Positions 12,228 to 23,142 of a stretch of 64,000 nucleotides of DNA are shown in pieces (position 1 is the stretch's first letter; every line of letters starts with the position of its first letter). This DNA is from Centrapalus pauciflorus (Eukaryota; Streptophyta; Magnoliopsida; Asterales; Asteraceae), in contig JAANYP010002982.1 in NCBI GenBank assembly GCA_020465985.1, positions 1-64,000 on the forward strand, given 5' to 3'. Made by a program: the position numbers and the translations under genes. The notes under the pieces were generated by a model. That model did not search any database and was not told the origin of the DNA. It worked only from the letters and a program-made list of their open reading frames with translations.

Positions 12228-12469
12228 TTAGCTTTTTAAAAAATCTGGAAGAAATAGTTCGGCCCGGATACCAACAATTTGGTCCAACTCGATCGAAGTA
12301 AAAGGAGATGCATTCTTCCAAGGAAGCTATATACAAGTTAAATAATAAATTATTTTGAACAAATGAAATATTATAAAGCAAAAGAAAACTCCTAAAGATT
12401 CTACAGTTACATACTTTATTGGGAAAATTGTATTGTCCATTATATACAAATTCATGGATCCATCATGAC
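12228..12469 (-). pseudogene. Ulp1/C48-like cysteine protease pseudogene, 3' exons (separated by A2)
   Basis: Minus strand. The last exon 12228-12326 has an acceptor (TATATAG|CTTCC) and encodes SPFTSIELDQIVGIRAELF before a TAA (12228-12230), a tail like that of plant transposon-borne Ulp1 proteins. The piece 12415-12469 is the second half of the exon that carries the catalytic Cys. It reads VMMDP then a stop where the family usually continues, and ends at a good donor (GTATGT, 12409-12414). Its other half lies across the A2 insertion at 26901-26944; 12465-12469 (ATGAC) is the duplicated target. It is a pseudogene because of in-frame stops. Confidence 0.65.
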
Positions 12470-12813
12470 TGTTAGACATTCAATTTCGATCGTATGGAGT
12501 TATTTTGTAATAATTATTTACTTAGCATTTAGCTTTGTATATATTTTCTTGTAATTTATTTCTATGTAAAAGGCTAGGGGGCAATTGTGTCAATGCCCCA
12601 TAGTTAATTAAATGGAGCTATCAAGCTCCTAGGGTTACTTTTTGTATTACATGGTTCAGATACTGAATATTATTACTGCAGCCGCCATCTTCACATTCTC
12701 TCAATATTCTCATTGTCTTCTTCATCATAACCTAATTATTGAGCTTGTTTCTTCTTGGGTTTTGAGAAAGAATCATCAAGGTGCTGAAATATATACGGGA
12801 ATAGCATTTTACA
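12470..12813 (+). repeat. 5' LTR of A2
   Basis: Starts TGTTAGACATTCAATTTCG and ends ATAGCATTTTACA, followed directly by the primer site. It carries private changes (ACATGGTTCAGATACTG) against the 3' LTR and against the internal LTR fragment at 17558-17717, which both read ACACGGTTCACATATTG. Confidence 0.95.
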
Positions 12814-12815
12814 AT

Positions 12816-12828
12816 TGGTATCAGAGCC
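12816..12828 (+). other. Primer binding site of A2 (tRNA-Met type)
   Basis: TGGTATCAGAGCC is complementary to the 3' end of plant initiator tRNA-Met and starts two bases after the 5' LTR, the standard copia priming arrangement. Confidence 0.92.
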
Positions 12829-13243
12829 CAAAAGGTGGATTTCAACTTCCTTCTCACGGATTCTGCTGGGTTTTCTTATTGTTCTTCGTGTTCTTCATCC
12901 TTCCATTCGGTTAGATCATCTTTTTCTCTGTTTTTCCGTGTTTCTTGTGTTATTATAGTCTTATAATCATCACAATATCAACATATACTGATTTCTAGCT
13001 TATTCTGTTCCATATTTCCATTAATATCATCAAGAATCGGTATTTTAAAAAGCTTAAAAAATATGGGTTTTTAAGGGGTTTTAGCTTGTTCTTCACTGAT
13101 TTCTACGTGTTTTGAGTTATTTTAAATCATCACAATTGTTTAAAATAGTTTACCAATCATTTAAGAAACTTTTTTAGGCTTTAAATCTGATAAAATAGTC
13201 TTCTGAACTGTTCTGCCTTAGAAAATCTGCTAAAACCTGCTGT

Positions 13244-13880
13244 ATTTCGGACCATTCACTGTAGCATTTCGGACCAATTTAGATCCCAATTCAGACCATA
13301 TATAATTCTAGTTCGGACCTCATTTTGGTCCAATTCGGACCAACCTTAAGGTGAATTTCGGACCAACCCAGTGCCCATTTCGGACCCTACTTCGGTCCCA
13401 TCCGAACTTCGGACCATCCGAAGTTCAGATCAGACATCCTCATTTTACCATTTTGGACTTGTGCTTAAATTTTTAAATTTTCACTTCGGACCATATCCAT
13501 TTCGGACCACCCGAACTCGGACCATCCGAATTCGGTCCCCTACCTGGACATTTTCCTAAGTCCCTGTCCACTGTTCACCCGAATTCGGACCATCCGTATT
13601 CGGTTCCATCACTTCATCCGAACCACATACTGTTCATCCGAAGTACCCTATCCGAAGTCATCAGTGTTCATCCGAATCCGGTTCATCCGAATTCGGTCCA
13701 TCAGACTTCGTACCATCCGAATTAGACCCCAACCGAATTAGGTCTCTCTTCCGAACTCACACTTCATCCGAATTTGGTCTTTGCCACCCGAACTCTAGCC
13801 ATCCGAATTACTATTTCATCCGAAATCAGTTTGTTATCCGAATTAGCACCATCCACAGTGCTATTCTTCCAAAGTCCAGC
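13244..13880. repeat. Degenerate CCGAATTCGG array in the 5' leader of A2
   Basis: Within the 1.1 kb untranslated leader between the primer site and gag are more than 20 copies of TTCGGACC / ATCCGAATT half-sites. At least three have the exact CCGAATTCGG palindrome (near 13526, 13580 and 13690). The first part (13250-13520) is mostly half-sites, the second part nearly full palindromes. It is the same motif as in the ORF3 leader arrays, placed where retroelements often carry packaging or dimerisation signals. Confidence 0.8.
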
Positions 13881-13937
13881 CCATCCGTGTCAAGTTTACA
13901 CCTTTAAGATCTTAACTCTTTCATCAGCACCAAAATC

Positions 13938-14843
13938 ATGTCTCGCGAAGCTCTCGTACTCGGGTCTGAGAACAGACCACCTGTTCTCTATCCCGATGAG
14001 TATGAACAATGGAAATCCCGGTTCCTCAAATTCGTTGGGATGCAACCGCTTGGGAATTTAATGCTTCAGTCCATCTCCGAGGGTCCCGTCATCTATTATC
14101 GGGAAATAGCAGCCAGACCTGAGGCTGACCCCCCTGTCTTAGCCTCCAAAGTTGAACGAGAACCGGCTAATGACGTCGAGAGAGACAGGCAGCATGCCGA
14201 TAAGAGGGCGGAATATTTGATCTATCAGGCCCTCCCCACTGATATTCTGGTTGGCGTAGACAGCAAAATGTCTGCCAAAGAAATGTGTGACGAATTGGAA
14301 GTCCAAATGCTGGGGGCCGATCTCGATGATAGGGCCAAGATTGAGGAGGCCAAAGCTAAGTTTACAGAATTTCGGGCAAAAGACGGGGAATCTCTGCAAG
14401 CTACGTTTACAAGGTTTTGTGCGGTCCTGAATGAATTGAACAAACTGCACATTAAAAAGGACAGGGATGAGATAAACATCCAATTCTTTGCAGCCTTAGC
14501 CCCCGAATGGCAGATCGCATGCCGGGCCACGAAACGAGTCCTGAACATTCCTGAGGTATCCATTAACGTCGTCTTCAAGGAGCTAAAGAAGTATCAAGGG
14601 GATGTGGATCAACAAAATCTGATGGCAAATCAATTGGCATCTTTACTGCTATCCGCCAACACCGGAATGAAACCCAATGATTCACTCACCTTGATTACCA
14701 ACACGAATGTTCCAACACCATCCTTTGCTCCAGGTTCATCATCATCGCAGTGCAGGTATGCCTCTCCTCCATGTCAGGTATTTGATGAGGAAGAGGCCAC
14801 AATACAGGAAAAAATAGCCTTGTGGACCAATCGTCTCCAATAA
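13938..14843 (+). pseudogene. A2 gag, N-terminal (UBN2/capsid-like) part
   Basis: ATG 13938 opens MSREALVLGSENRPPVLYPD, a usual start for copia Gag (bind, then YEQWKSRFLKF). The 301-residue frame has the copia capsid-like fold texts AEYLIYQALPTDILVGVD, AKEMCDELEVQMLG, FTRFCAVLNELNKL and FFAALAPEWQIACR. It assembles the virus-like particle around the RNA in the cytoplasm (family knowledge). The frame ends at a TAA (14841-14843) shortly before the nucleocapsid part, which lies in another frame. At least one frameshift therefore separates parts that belong to one protein. Confidence 0.85.
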
Positions 14844-14880
14844 TGACGGTTTTCCAACAAGACTAACAATCAACTCCGTT

Positions 14881-15813
14881 ATGACACCGGTCCACGGAGG
14901 TAATAGAAGGGATGACCGACGCGATGATTATCGCAGGGACGATTACCGAAGGGATGATCGGGATGAGAGGAGGTATGAAGATAGACGCAAATATCGAGAT
15001 GATCGCCGTTATGAAAGGCGAGACGATAGGCGCGAGGATCGAAGGGACAACAGGCGGGACTATGATAAGCGGGACGATCGTCGGGATGATCGCAGGGACG
15101 ACCGCCGTGATGACAGGCGAGAGCATGAGAGAAGAGAACGAAGGAGAGATGACAGCAGAGAACATCGCCGCGCTGACAAGAGGCCGGCTGAAAAAAGGGA
15201 GGACAGAGCGCGGGCCGATGAACCAAAAGCTGCAGGCGAGCGACTCTGTTACAAATGTGGAAAACCGGGCCACTTTGCTCGGGAGTGCAAAAATAATTTT
15301 GATAGAGACGTCGGCTACTACGAGAGAAAGCTGGAGGCCGCGAAGAAAAGAACCGATGTGCTGGCCCTCGTCGCCCAGGATTATTACTGGGATGCTGAAG
15401 ACACCAACGAGGACGATGATACGGGCAAAGACTGCTATATGGTTGATCGTCAAGGGTTGGAGCACTATGCCGTTTCCACTGCTGAGACTTCAGATCATGC
15501 TGCTGAGGGGGAGACATTGAAAATTCCACCAGCATGTCTGATGACCACAACCGACGATCCCGAATGCTCTACATCCGGTTCTGAGACAAATGAGGTATAT
15601 TCCTGTTACATTCCTGAACATGTAAATAATTTATTTGTAGATAATGAATGTACATTGCACACACATGTTCTTGATCTACAAGCTAGATTAAATGCTGAAA
15701 CTGCAAAGTGTGTACAGGCTGAACATCAAGCTCAAACTTTAAAAGAGTCGTCTGAATTATATCATTCAAAGTGGTTAACTAATCACAATGTTATAAAACA
15801 GATGTTAAAGTAG
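14881..15813 (+). pseudogene. A2 gag, Arg/Asp-rich domain and zinc knuckle (nucleocapsid)
   Basis: About residues 10-115 of this 310-residue frame are almost pure Arg and Asp/Glu (for example RRDDRRDDYRRDDYRRDD), a mixed-charge tract like the RD domain of the U1-70K splicing protein. It is followed by a CX2CX4HX4C zinc knuckle, CYKCGKPGHFARECKNN (DNA from 15247), the RNA-binding nucleocapsid motif. After this comes an acidic stretch (DAEDTNEDDDTGKD) and the start of a helical region. The tract makes all frames open locally, which explains long antisense frames at 14863-15550. Confidence 0.85.
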
Positions 15814-17423
15814 ATGTTCAGGACAGGAATATATATCTTGAATCTTGCATGGACAGATTATCAAAAGAAAAACTCTCGTTAAAAGAAGAAATTTCTGTAC
15901 TTACAAAACAGTTAGATACGGTAAATATGGAAAATATAGACAGCCTAGAAAAATATAAAATGATTGAAGAAGAAAGGATAAGTTTGTACTCACGAATAAA
16001 GACCCTTGACGATGCATTTTTAAAAAGGGGTCAAACAGAACAAACTATCCACTTAAATCAGCCCAAAGAAACTAGGTTTTACCATTCTAAACTAGGAATC
16101 GGTTTTAAAAATCCTAAATATTTGGAAAAGGCACAAAAAGTTTACCTTTATTTTATGACATGAATTATATGGGAGCCGGTCTTAAATCTTTCTTTTTTGA
16201 GTCATCAAAAGAAGTTTTAAACCAAGAAAATGAGAAACCTGTTGCTCATAAAGAAAAAGAAATTTCTTTTCAATATGAAGAACTTAACGAGAGCTATCCC
16301 TCTAGAGTACCCACTTTAGAGGAAGACTTCTTGTCAACTTATTCAGAAGCTGAATTGAAAACAGAAACCGTAAAATCAACTCCTCAACTTTATATTCCTG
16401 CAAAAGTTCTTCAACAACAAATCACTGTTTTAGAAAAGGAATTGAAGTCGTCTCAAAAGAAAGCTCTTGATCTTCAAGATGCTCTTGTTAAGAGCGAAGA
16501 AGAATTGGTAAATCAAACTTTTCAACAATCTGTGGAAGTAACTGTCTGTAGAGAAAATTTTGAAATGGTTTCTCAAAAGTTGAAAGATTTTTCAAAAGAA
16601 CAAACAGTTTCTCATTCCACCAAAATTTCATATGTGTCATCAAATAAAGGTAAGGCCAAAGCTGAGACTTCTTCTTTCATTTATAAAGGTGAGTGTTCAA
16701 AAATGTTTAAAAATGAGGTTTCTAAAAAGACTCAGATCCAATCCAAGTCTTTTAAGAAACCCACTCACCAACAAAAAGAAAATTCTGTCAAGTCTAAATC
16801 TTCCATGCTTACTGACTCTAATCGTTTTGTTCCTACAGATCATATAAGAAGAGTTCCAAAAACCACCATGCTGGATTTTTCGAGTTTTTTTTGTGAAGAA
16901 GGCTATAATGCCAAATGAATTTGTTACTAGAGATAGGATGTCTGTAATCTCTAAAGACAATTTGTGTAACAATGTGTGTGACAATGTGTGTAATGATGTA
17001 CCGAATTCTATTGTTTCTTTAAAGTACTATTTCAGTGAATTATTTAATCTATGTCCAGGTCGCTTTAGGCGACAGGTTCCTGAAATGAATGCTTTCGTGC
17101 CATATCCTGTTAAACGAATTCGGAAAAAGAAAACAAAAAATGTTGCATCATTAGCCTCAAATAAAATTGAGAATTGTCTGTTGCCAAGGCCCAAAACCAA
17201 AGCAACGGTCAAAAAGGTCTCAAAAAGACAAAAACCAAAGGCAATTTCAGCGCCTAAGGTTCCAAAGCCCAATAAATCCAATCTTCAATGGATTCCAAAG
17301 GGTTATGCATCCGAACCACACATAAATGCTAAATGGGCTCCTAACACTGTACACGTGCCATATAAATCTGGAACTCCTAACAAAAAGGGACCCATATTGA
17401 GGTGGGTACCAAAAGTTGTGTGA
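15634..17423 (+). pseudogene. A2 gag C-terminal region: coiled coil and basic tail
   Basis: Three overlapping frames (15849-16163, 16160-16918, 16893-17423) make up one decayed protein part. It is rich in Lys, Glu and Leu with heptad-like texts (LSLKEEISVLTKQLDTVNM, LQQQITVLEKELKSSQ), then a Lys-rich tail with RFRRQVPEMNAFVPYPVKR and SNLQWIPKG, ending WVPKVV and TGA (17421-17423) exactly as in A1. The coiled coil would favour oligomerisation. Frame changes occur near 15813, 16160 and 16900. Confidence 0.7.
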
Positions 17424-17519
17424 TCTTTATGCAGATGGTTCTTGGTTACTTCTGATCAAGACTCGTTCTTCAGTGATATGGCTTCTAGTTACCATAGACT
17501 AGGACCCGTTCTTTTTCTT

Positions 17520-17752
17520 GTCGGTTGTGCTTAAACCGACACGTTTGGCTTCTGTGTCCCATAGTTAATTAAATGGAGCTATCAAGCTCCTAGGGTTACT
17601 TTTTGTATTACACGGTTCACATATTGAATATTATTACTGCAGCCGCCATCTTCACATTCTCTCAATATTCTCGTTGTCTTCTTCATCATAACCTAATTAT
17701 TGAGCTTGTTTCTTCTTAACTCATCATGTTTTCTGAACATCTCGGTTCAGAA
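17520..17752. other. Conserved stem-loops of the gag-pol spacer in A2
   Basis: GTCGGTT/AACCGAC (17520-17526 with 17534-17540) and TTCTGAAC/GTTCAGAA (17731-17738 with 17745-17752) match A1 base for base. Here they are separated by an LTR fragment instead of the short A1 sequence. Confidence 0.6.
17558..17717 (+). repeat. Displaced LTR fragment inside A2 (160 bp)
   Basis: CCCATAGTTAATTAAATGG onwards to GAGCTTGTTTCTTCTT matches the middle of the A2 LTR (about 12597-12756) nearly perfectly and in the same orientation. It replaces about 25 bases found at this spot in A1 (after GGCTTCTGTG, before CATCATGTTTTCTG). At three diagnostic sites it agrees with the 3' LTR, not the 5' LTR. There is no target duplication, so it is a template-switch or conversion product and not an insertion of a solo LTR. 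Confidence 0.88.
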
Positions 17753-17789
17753 CCCGGTTTGATTGTGAATTAAAAATGGATATGTTTGA

Positions 17790-19193
17790 ATGCATGTAGT
17801 TTTTCATTGTATGAATTTATTTGCTTTTCAGGCTAAGTCCATTTGGTATATGGATTCGGGTTGCTCCAAGCATATGACGGGAAGAAGAGAATTGATGTCC
17901 AACGTAGTTGAACAGTATTGCGGAACGGTAAAATTCGGGAACAACCATCAGGCTCATATCAAAGGATACGGGGACTTAGTTCTAAATAATCTGGTCATCA
18001 AGGACATTGACTATGTTGAGGGATTATCACATAATCTTTTTAGCATAGGACAGCTTTGTGACAAAGGACTAGAGGTAACTTTTAGAGCTAAGAACTGCAG
18101 TGTAAAGAGTATGGATGGAAAAGAAATCCTATCAGGTTCCCGAAACTCTAACCTCTACACCATTGACGTAGCCAAGCTAATAGTTAAGGATAACATTTGC
18201 TTATTATCAAAAGCCTCTTCAAAAGACTATTGGTTGTGGCATCGAAGATTATCCCATTTGAACTTTGACAATATCAACAAGCTGGCTGCGAAACAATTGG
18301 TTAAAGGTCTTCCTGAATTGCATTATGAAAAGGACCATCTTTGTGGAGCTTGTGATAAAGGAAAGATGAAACGATCATCTCACAAACCAAAACCCGAACC
18401 ATCAACAAAAAGAGTATTGGAGTTACTTCACATGGATTTATGCGGACCGATGCGGACTCAAAGCATAAACGGGAAACGATATGTGTTGGTTATCGTTGAT
18501 GACTATTCACGATATACCTGGGTCAGGTTCTTGCGTTCCAAGGACGAGACAGCTCAAGAGATCATAGATTTAATCAAGAGTGTCGAGACCCAACAGCAGC
18601 TGTCAGTGCAATCAATCAGATCTGATAACGGCACGGAGTTCAAGAACTTGGTAGTTGAGGGCTTCCTTTGATCCAAAGGTATTTAGCATCAATATTCTGC
18701 TGCTCGAACGCCTCAATAAAATGGGGTCGTGGAAAGGCGTAACCGTACGCTTATGGAAGCCGCTCGTACAATGCTCACATACTCGAAACTACCTCCGTTC
18801 TTGTGGGTCGAAGCCGTATCAACAGCCTGCTATACACAAAATCGCTCCATTATCCATAAGCGCTTTAACAAAACTCCTTACCAACTCTTTTTGAATAAAG
18901 TACCATTTATCAAGTACTTACGTGTATTTGGTTGCAGGTGCTATGTGCTAAACGACAAAGACAACCTCGGGAAGTTTAACGAAAAGGCGGATGAAGCGAT
19001 CTTCATTGGATACTCATCCAAATCGAAGGCCTATCGCGCATTCAATACCCGAACCAGAACAGTCAATGTAAGTGTGCATGTCACATTTGATGAGTTGGCT
19101 GAACTGGCACCCAAAGTTGATCAATCAGGACCTCGCATTACTCAAATGCCTGGAGACTCTTCTAATAACCCCATTTTCTTTTTCTTCTTCTGA
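17790..19193 (+). pseudogene. A2 pol part 1: protease and integrase
   Basis: The frame has the protease motif WYMDSGCSKHMTG, the zinc segment LWHRRLSHLNFDNINKL...LCGACDKGK, and integrase acidic positions in HMDLCGPM and RSDNGTEFKN. A TGA at 18669-18671 (A1 has CGA) and a TAA near 18717 (A1 has CAA) interrupt the core before its catalytic Glu, in NGVVERRNRTLM-like text recovered from 18729. A frameshift near 19160-19190 in a T-rich stretch separates it from the RT part. The product would be a dead integrase. Confidence 0.88.
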
Positions 19194-21198
19194 TTTGGTT
19201 AATTTGTTTGATCCTTTTTATGTTAAATTTTTCGGTCCTAATGCTAATGTGTCTAATGTTGTCAATAATGTAGGTATTCCTTCCAGTTCAACTGTGCCAC
19301 AAAGTTTCTCCGCTACATCTTCATCCACATCATACCCTCATCCATCTACATCATCCATCGATACATCCGCAGTTGAATCTACTCCTATAATACCCTCACA
19401 TATAATACCAACAATCCTTCCTTCACTTGAACACTCGAAAATCGAACCGGAACCAGTGGTACCATCATTTGAAACCATTGACCATGAATCTTCATCCATC
19501 CCCACGTTAACCACTGAGGTTCCATCCCGAGCACCCCTTCCACACGAGATTAAATGGACCCGAAGTCACCCAACAGATCAAATCATTGGTGATGTCTCAA
19601 CAGGAGTCCAAGCTCGTAGGGCGTCTGCTAATGAATGCCTCTTCGCATCATTCCTTAGTATGATAGAGCCCGCTCGTGTGGATGAAGCCCTAACAGATCC
19701 AAATTGGATAGTTGCAATGCAAGAGGAACTCAACCAGTTTGAACAGCTAAGAGTATGGCGGTTAGTTCCCAAACCAAAAGACCGTACAGTGATCGGAACA
19801 AAGTGGCTTTTTAAGAACAAACGAGATGAGAACGGTATTGTGATAAGGAATAAAGCAAGACTTGTTGCCAAAGGCTACCGACAACAAGAAGGGATAGATT
19901 ATGACGAGACCTTCGCTCCAGTTGCATGGATCGAAGCAATCAGAATCTTCTTGGCGTACGCGACACACAAAGATTTCAAAGTGTACCAAATGGACGTCAA
20001 GACTGCCTTTCTAAACGGTGAACTTAACGAGGAGGTGTATGTTGAACAACCACAAGGCTTTGTTGGCACACATAAACTTGACCATGTTTATGTGCTAGAT
20101 AAAACCCTCTATGGTTTAAAACAAGCACCTCGAGCATGGTATGATAGTCTTTCTAATTTCCTTATTTCTGCCGGTTTCTGTAAAGGTGTGGTGGACACAA
20201 CTCTGTTCACTAAAAGGGAAGGCCCACATATAATGCTAGTACAGATATATGTCGACGACATTATATTTGGATCTACTGACAGTAATTTTTGTAAGGATTT
20301 TTCAGCCCTAATGGAGTCCAGGTTCGAGATGAGTATGATGGGGAAAATGAACTTTTTCCTCGGATTACAAGTCAAACAACTTGAGGATGGGATTTTTGTG
20401 AACCAGTCGAAATATACTCTTGACATTCTCAAGAAGTATAAGTTAGACTCTTGCACGAGTATCGCAACTCCCATGGCCTCCAACTGGAAGTTAGACACCG
20501 ATCCTTCTGGGAAAAGTGTCGATAATACAACTTACAGAGGGATGATAGGATCCTTACTGTATCTGACTGCTAGTAGGCCGGATATAATATTTTCAACATG
20601 TCTTTGTTCTAGATTTCAGGCCGACCCAAAAGAATCACACCTAACTGCGGTAAAACGCATTTTTCGTTATCTTAAGGGTACACCCGATCTTGGTCTATGG
20701 TATCCAAAGGGAACCGATTTCGATCTTACCGCTTTTTCAGATGCTGATTTTGCAGGTTGTAGAGTTGACAGAAAAAGCACGTCGGGAGGAATACAGTTCT
20801 TGGGAGATAGACCGGTGAGTTGGTCTTCCAAAAAGCAGAATTGTGTTTCCACATCCACAGCTGAGGCTGAGTATGTAGCAGCTGCAAGCTGTTGCTCTCA
20901 AGTGCTGTGGATGAGAACACAATTACGCGATTATGGATTCTCACTCACCAATATCCCAATTTACTGTGATTCTCAAAGTGCAATTGCCATCTCTTGCAAT
21001 CCCGTGCAGCACTCTCGAACGAAACACATAGATATCAGGTATCATTTTATTAAAGATCACATAGAAAAGGGAACCATTGAGTTGTATTTTGTTGGCACGG
21101 AATATCAACTTGCGAATATACTTACTAAAGCTTTAGACGAACCTCGTTTTCAGTTTTTAGTATCCCATATCTGCATGTTGAATCCGCCTTCGAATTAA
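19194..21198 (+). pseudogene. A2 pol part 2: reverse transcriptase and RNase H, frame open
   Basis: One open frame to the TAA at 21196-21198 carries a Ser-rich linker and then complete RT texts: GTKWLFKNKRDENGIVI, KARLVAKGYRQQEG, YQMDVKTAFLNGELNEEVYV and the catalytic QIYVDDIIFGS (DNA near 20250). RNase H follows: DADFAGCRVDRKSTSGG, STAEAEYVAAASCCSQV, IYCDSQSAIAISCNP and SRTKHIDIRYHF. An ATG-initiated frame starts at 19072 in what was another frame, so that ATG is not the real start. Catalytic residues all look intact, but the upstream frameshift isolates the domain from gag and integrase. Confidence 0.9.
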
Positions 21199-21486
21199 AT
21201 ATCAGATATTGACTTAAATAATTCTATTTCAATCTATCATGATTGAAATTCCTTTATTTTAGAAAATATCTGCTATTTAAATATAAGGATTGTGTCACAA
21301 AATTGAAACTCAATATTTCCTTATCTGTGTACATTTTTAATAATTAATGATCCTGACAAATTGCTGTGTGAATTGTTCATCATGGAGTGGGACGCAAACA
21401 TTATCCAGGTTTGTCTGTATCTTAAAGGCTGAAAAGGTTCAAGAACTTTATCTTAAAAACAAAAGGAAAGGAACATGTATCTATTT

Positions 21487-21495
21487 GAGGGGGAG
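21487..21495 (+). other. Internal polypurine tract after pol (A2)
   Basis: GAGGGGGAG followed by TATAGTTAGGATATT, homologous to 4308-4316 in A1. It lies about 290 bases after the pol stop and 5 kb before the working tract at 26540-26551. Confidence 0.55.
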
Positions 21496-21861
21496 TATAG
21501 TTAGGATATTAATTTTTGTAATTAAATTTTTAAAGTTTAGGTTGGTCATATTTTAATTTTAAGTTTAATTTAATAGGTCAGAAAATCACAAAAAGATTTT
21601 AAATTTCAAATTTATCAAAAATCCAAAAATATTTTAGTTTATTTTATTTTATTTCAGTCTATTTTTATCTTAATTTAAATGCTAAAAGAAAATACCAAAA
21701 ATATTTTACTTTGTTGTTTCAAAGAAAACCCCCAAAAAGATGTTATAAATTGGGCTGAATTTTTGTTTAGAATTTTTATTACTTAAAGCCCAATATCTTT
21801 TGTTGATGTGTGTGTTGTGAACAAAACCGGCGGCCCACATATCATTTGGGCGCGGATCTAC

Positions 21862-21910
21862 TTGACCCGACCCGGCCCGCATGCCTATATATGGGCGGGT
21901 CAACGGTCAA
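21862..21910 (+). promoter_or_regulatory. Candidate internal promoter for ORF3 (A2)
   Basis: TTGACCCGACCCGG (from 21862), CCTATATATGG (21884-21894) and GCGGGTCAACGGTCAA (to 21910) reproduce the A1 layout of a TATA box between inverted TTGACC sites. The TATA core itself differs (TATATAT against TATAAAA), so the structure is kept while the sequence drifts. A CT-rich leader follows. Confidence 0.5.
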
Positions 21911-22064
21911 ATATCCCACCTTCCTTCATTTTCAAGAAATCTTCATCTTCTTCCTCTATCTCTCTCGTCGATACCCACCGCCGACCACCATAACCTCATT
22001 TCCAAGCTTTTGGATCTTCACTTTCTTTCAATTTTCTTGCATTTTCCTACTTCGGCATCATCAG

Positions 22065-23138
22065 GTCACTTCTTTTTCACTTTATTTTAGCTTTTAATGT
22101 CTTATATTGTGTGTTTGATTCTCCATTTTTTCTTCTTTTTTCTTTTTGGTTTTTATACATTTTAGGTGGTTTAATGTATTATTTTTACTTAGCAGTAGTT
22201 AGATAAAATGTTCCTTACATATTTTTAGACTAGGATCTGTAATTTCATGCATTTTTGTTAGTTTTTACTGTTCACGTTTATTTTTGCATGAACTCATTAA
22301 CTGCATACATGCATTTCGGATGTCCGAATTCGGACCATCACCCGAATTTGGATGTCCCACTTAGAATAATTTTCAAGTTTTTCAAACTTACAAAAACCGA
22401 ATTCGGTCACTGTAGATCCGAATTCGGTAACTGTTGATCCGAATTCGGTCTACACTGATCCGAATTCGGTCCTTCATGAAATGTCAAAAGTTTGAAAAAT
22501 TCATTTAAGTCTAAGTTTTCAAAATCACTGTTAATCCGAACTCGGATTGGATCCGAATTCGGTTCCCATCCGACTTAGGTCCTTTGTCTTTATTGCATAC
22601 ATAACATTCCATCCGCACCAACCGAATTCGGTCCATACACATGAACCATCCGTATTCGGACCTCCTCACATCCACATCATCACTTACATCCATTTCGGAC
22701 CCTATCCGAATTCGACCCATCATCTCACATCATTCGAATTCGGACCCCTAACATACCATTTCATGCATCATCCGTATTTCGGCCTGATCCGAATTCGATG
22801 ACTCTGTTCATCCGAATTCGGACCATCCGAAATTCGACACTTAGCATATTTTTTAATTTTCTCATTTTTTACATTTTCCCTATAATTTAAAATCCAAAAA
22901 TATTTTCATTACGGTGCACCATTGATTAGAGTTAGGATTAGTGTTTTAGTGAAAAAGTCTGATCTAACATCGGTCTCTTAACGATTGACTTTGGACTTTA
23001 TTAGTAGTTTTTTAATTCTACTAATAAAGACCCGATGTTAAACTGATCAGGCAGTTTCTATTTCACACTTATCTAGACTTCACATCAATGCGTTATCTTT
23101 TTGAAGTCTTTTATTCTAAACTTGATGCACCTTTGCAG
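22065..23138 (+). other. Candidate intron in the ORF3 leader of A2
   Basis: Donor-like CATCAG|GTCAC and acceptor-like CACCTTTGCAG|G bracket a 1,074-base T-rich interval directly before the ORF3 ATG. The positions are homologous to those in A1. Confidence 0.45.
22318..22842. repeat. CCGAATTCGG array in the ORF3 leader of A2
   Basis: Eight exact CCGAATTCGG palindromes plus variants (CCGAACTCGG, CCGTATTCGG, CCGAATTCGA), usually preceded by AT and followed by ACC or TCC. It corresponds to 5162-5598 of A1, but individual repeats have moved or changed, as expected for a turning-over array. Confidence 0.85.
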
Positions 23139-23142
23139 GATG

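Noticed and set aside
14863..15550. Two long antisense frames of 200 and 223 codons
   Set aside because: They lie opposite the Arg/Asp repeat of Gag, whose codon repeat keeps all frames free of stops; no start context or family resemblance.
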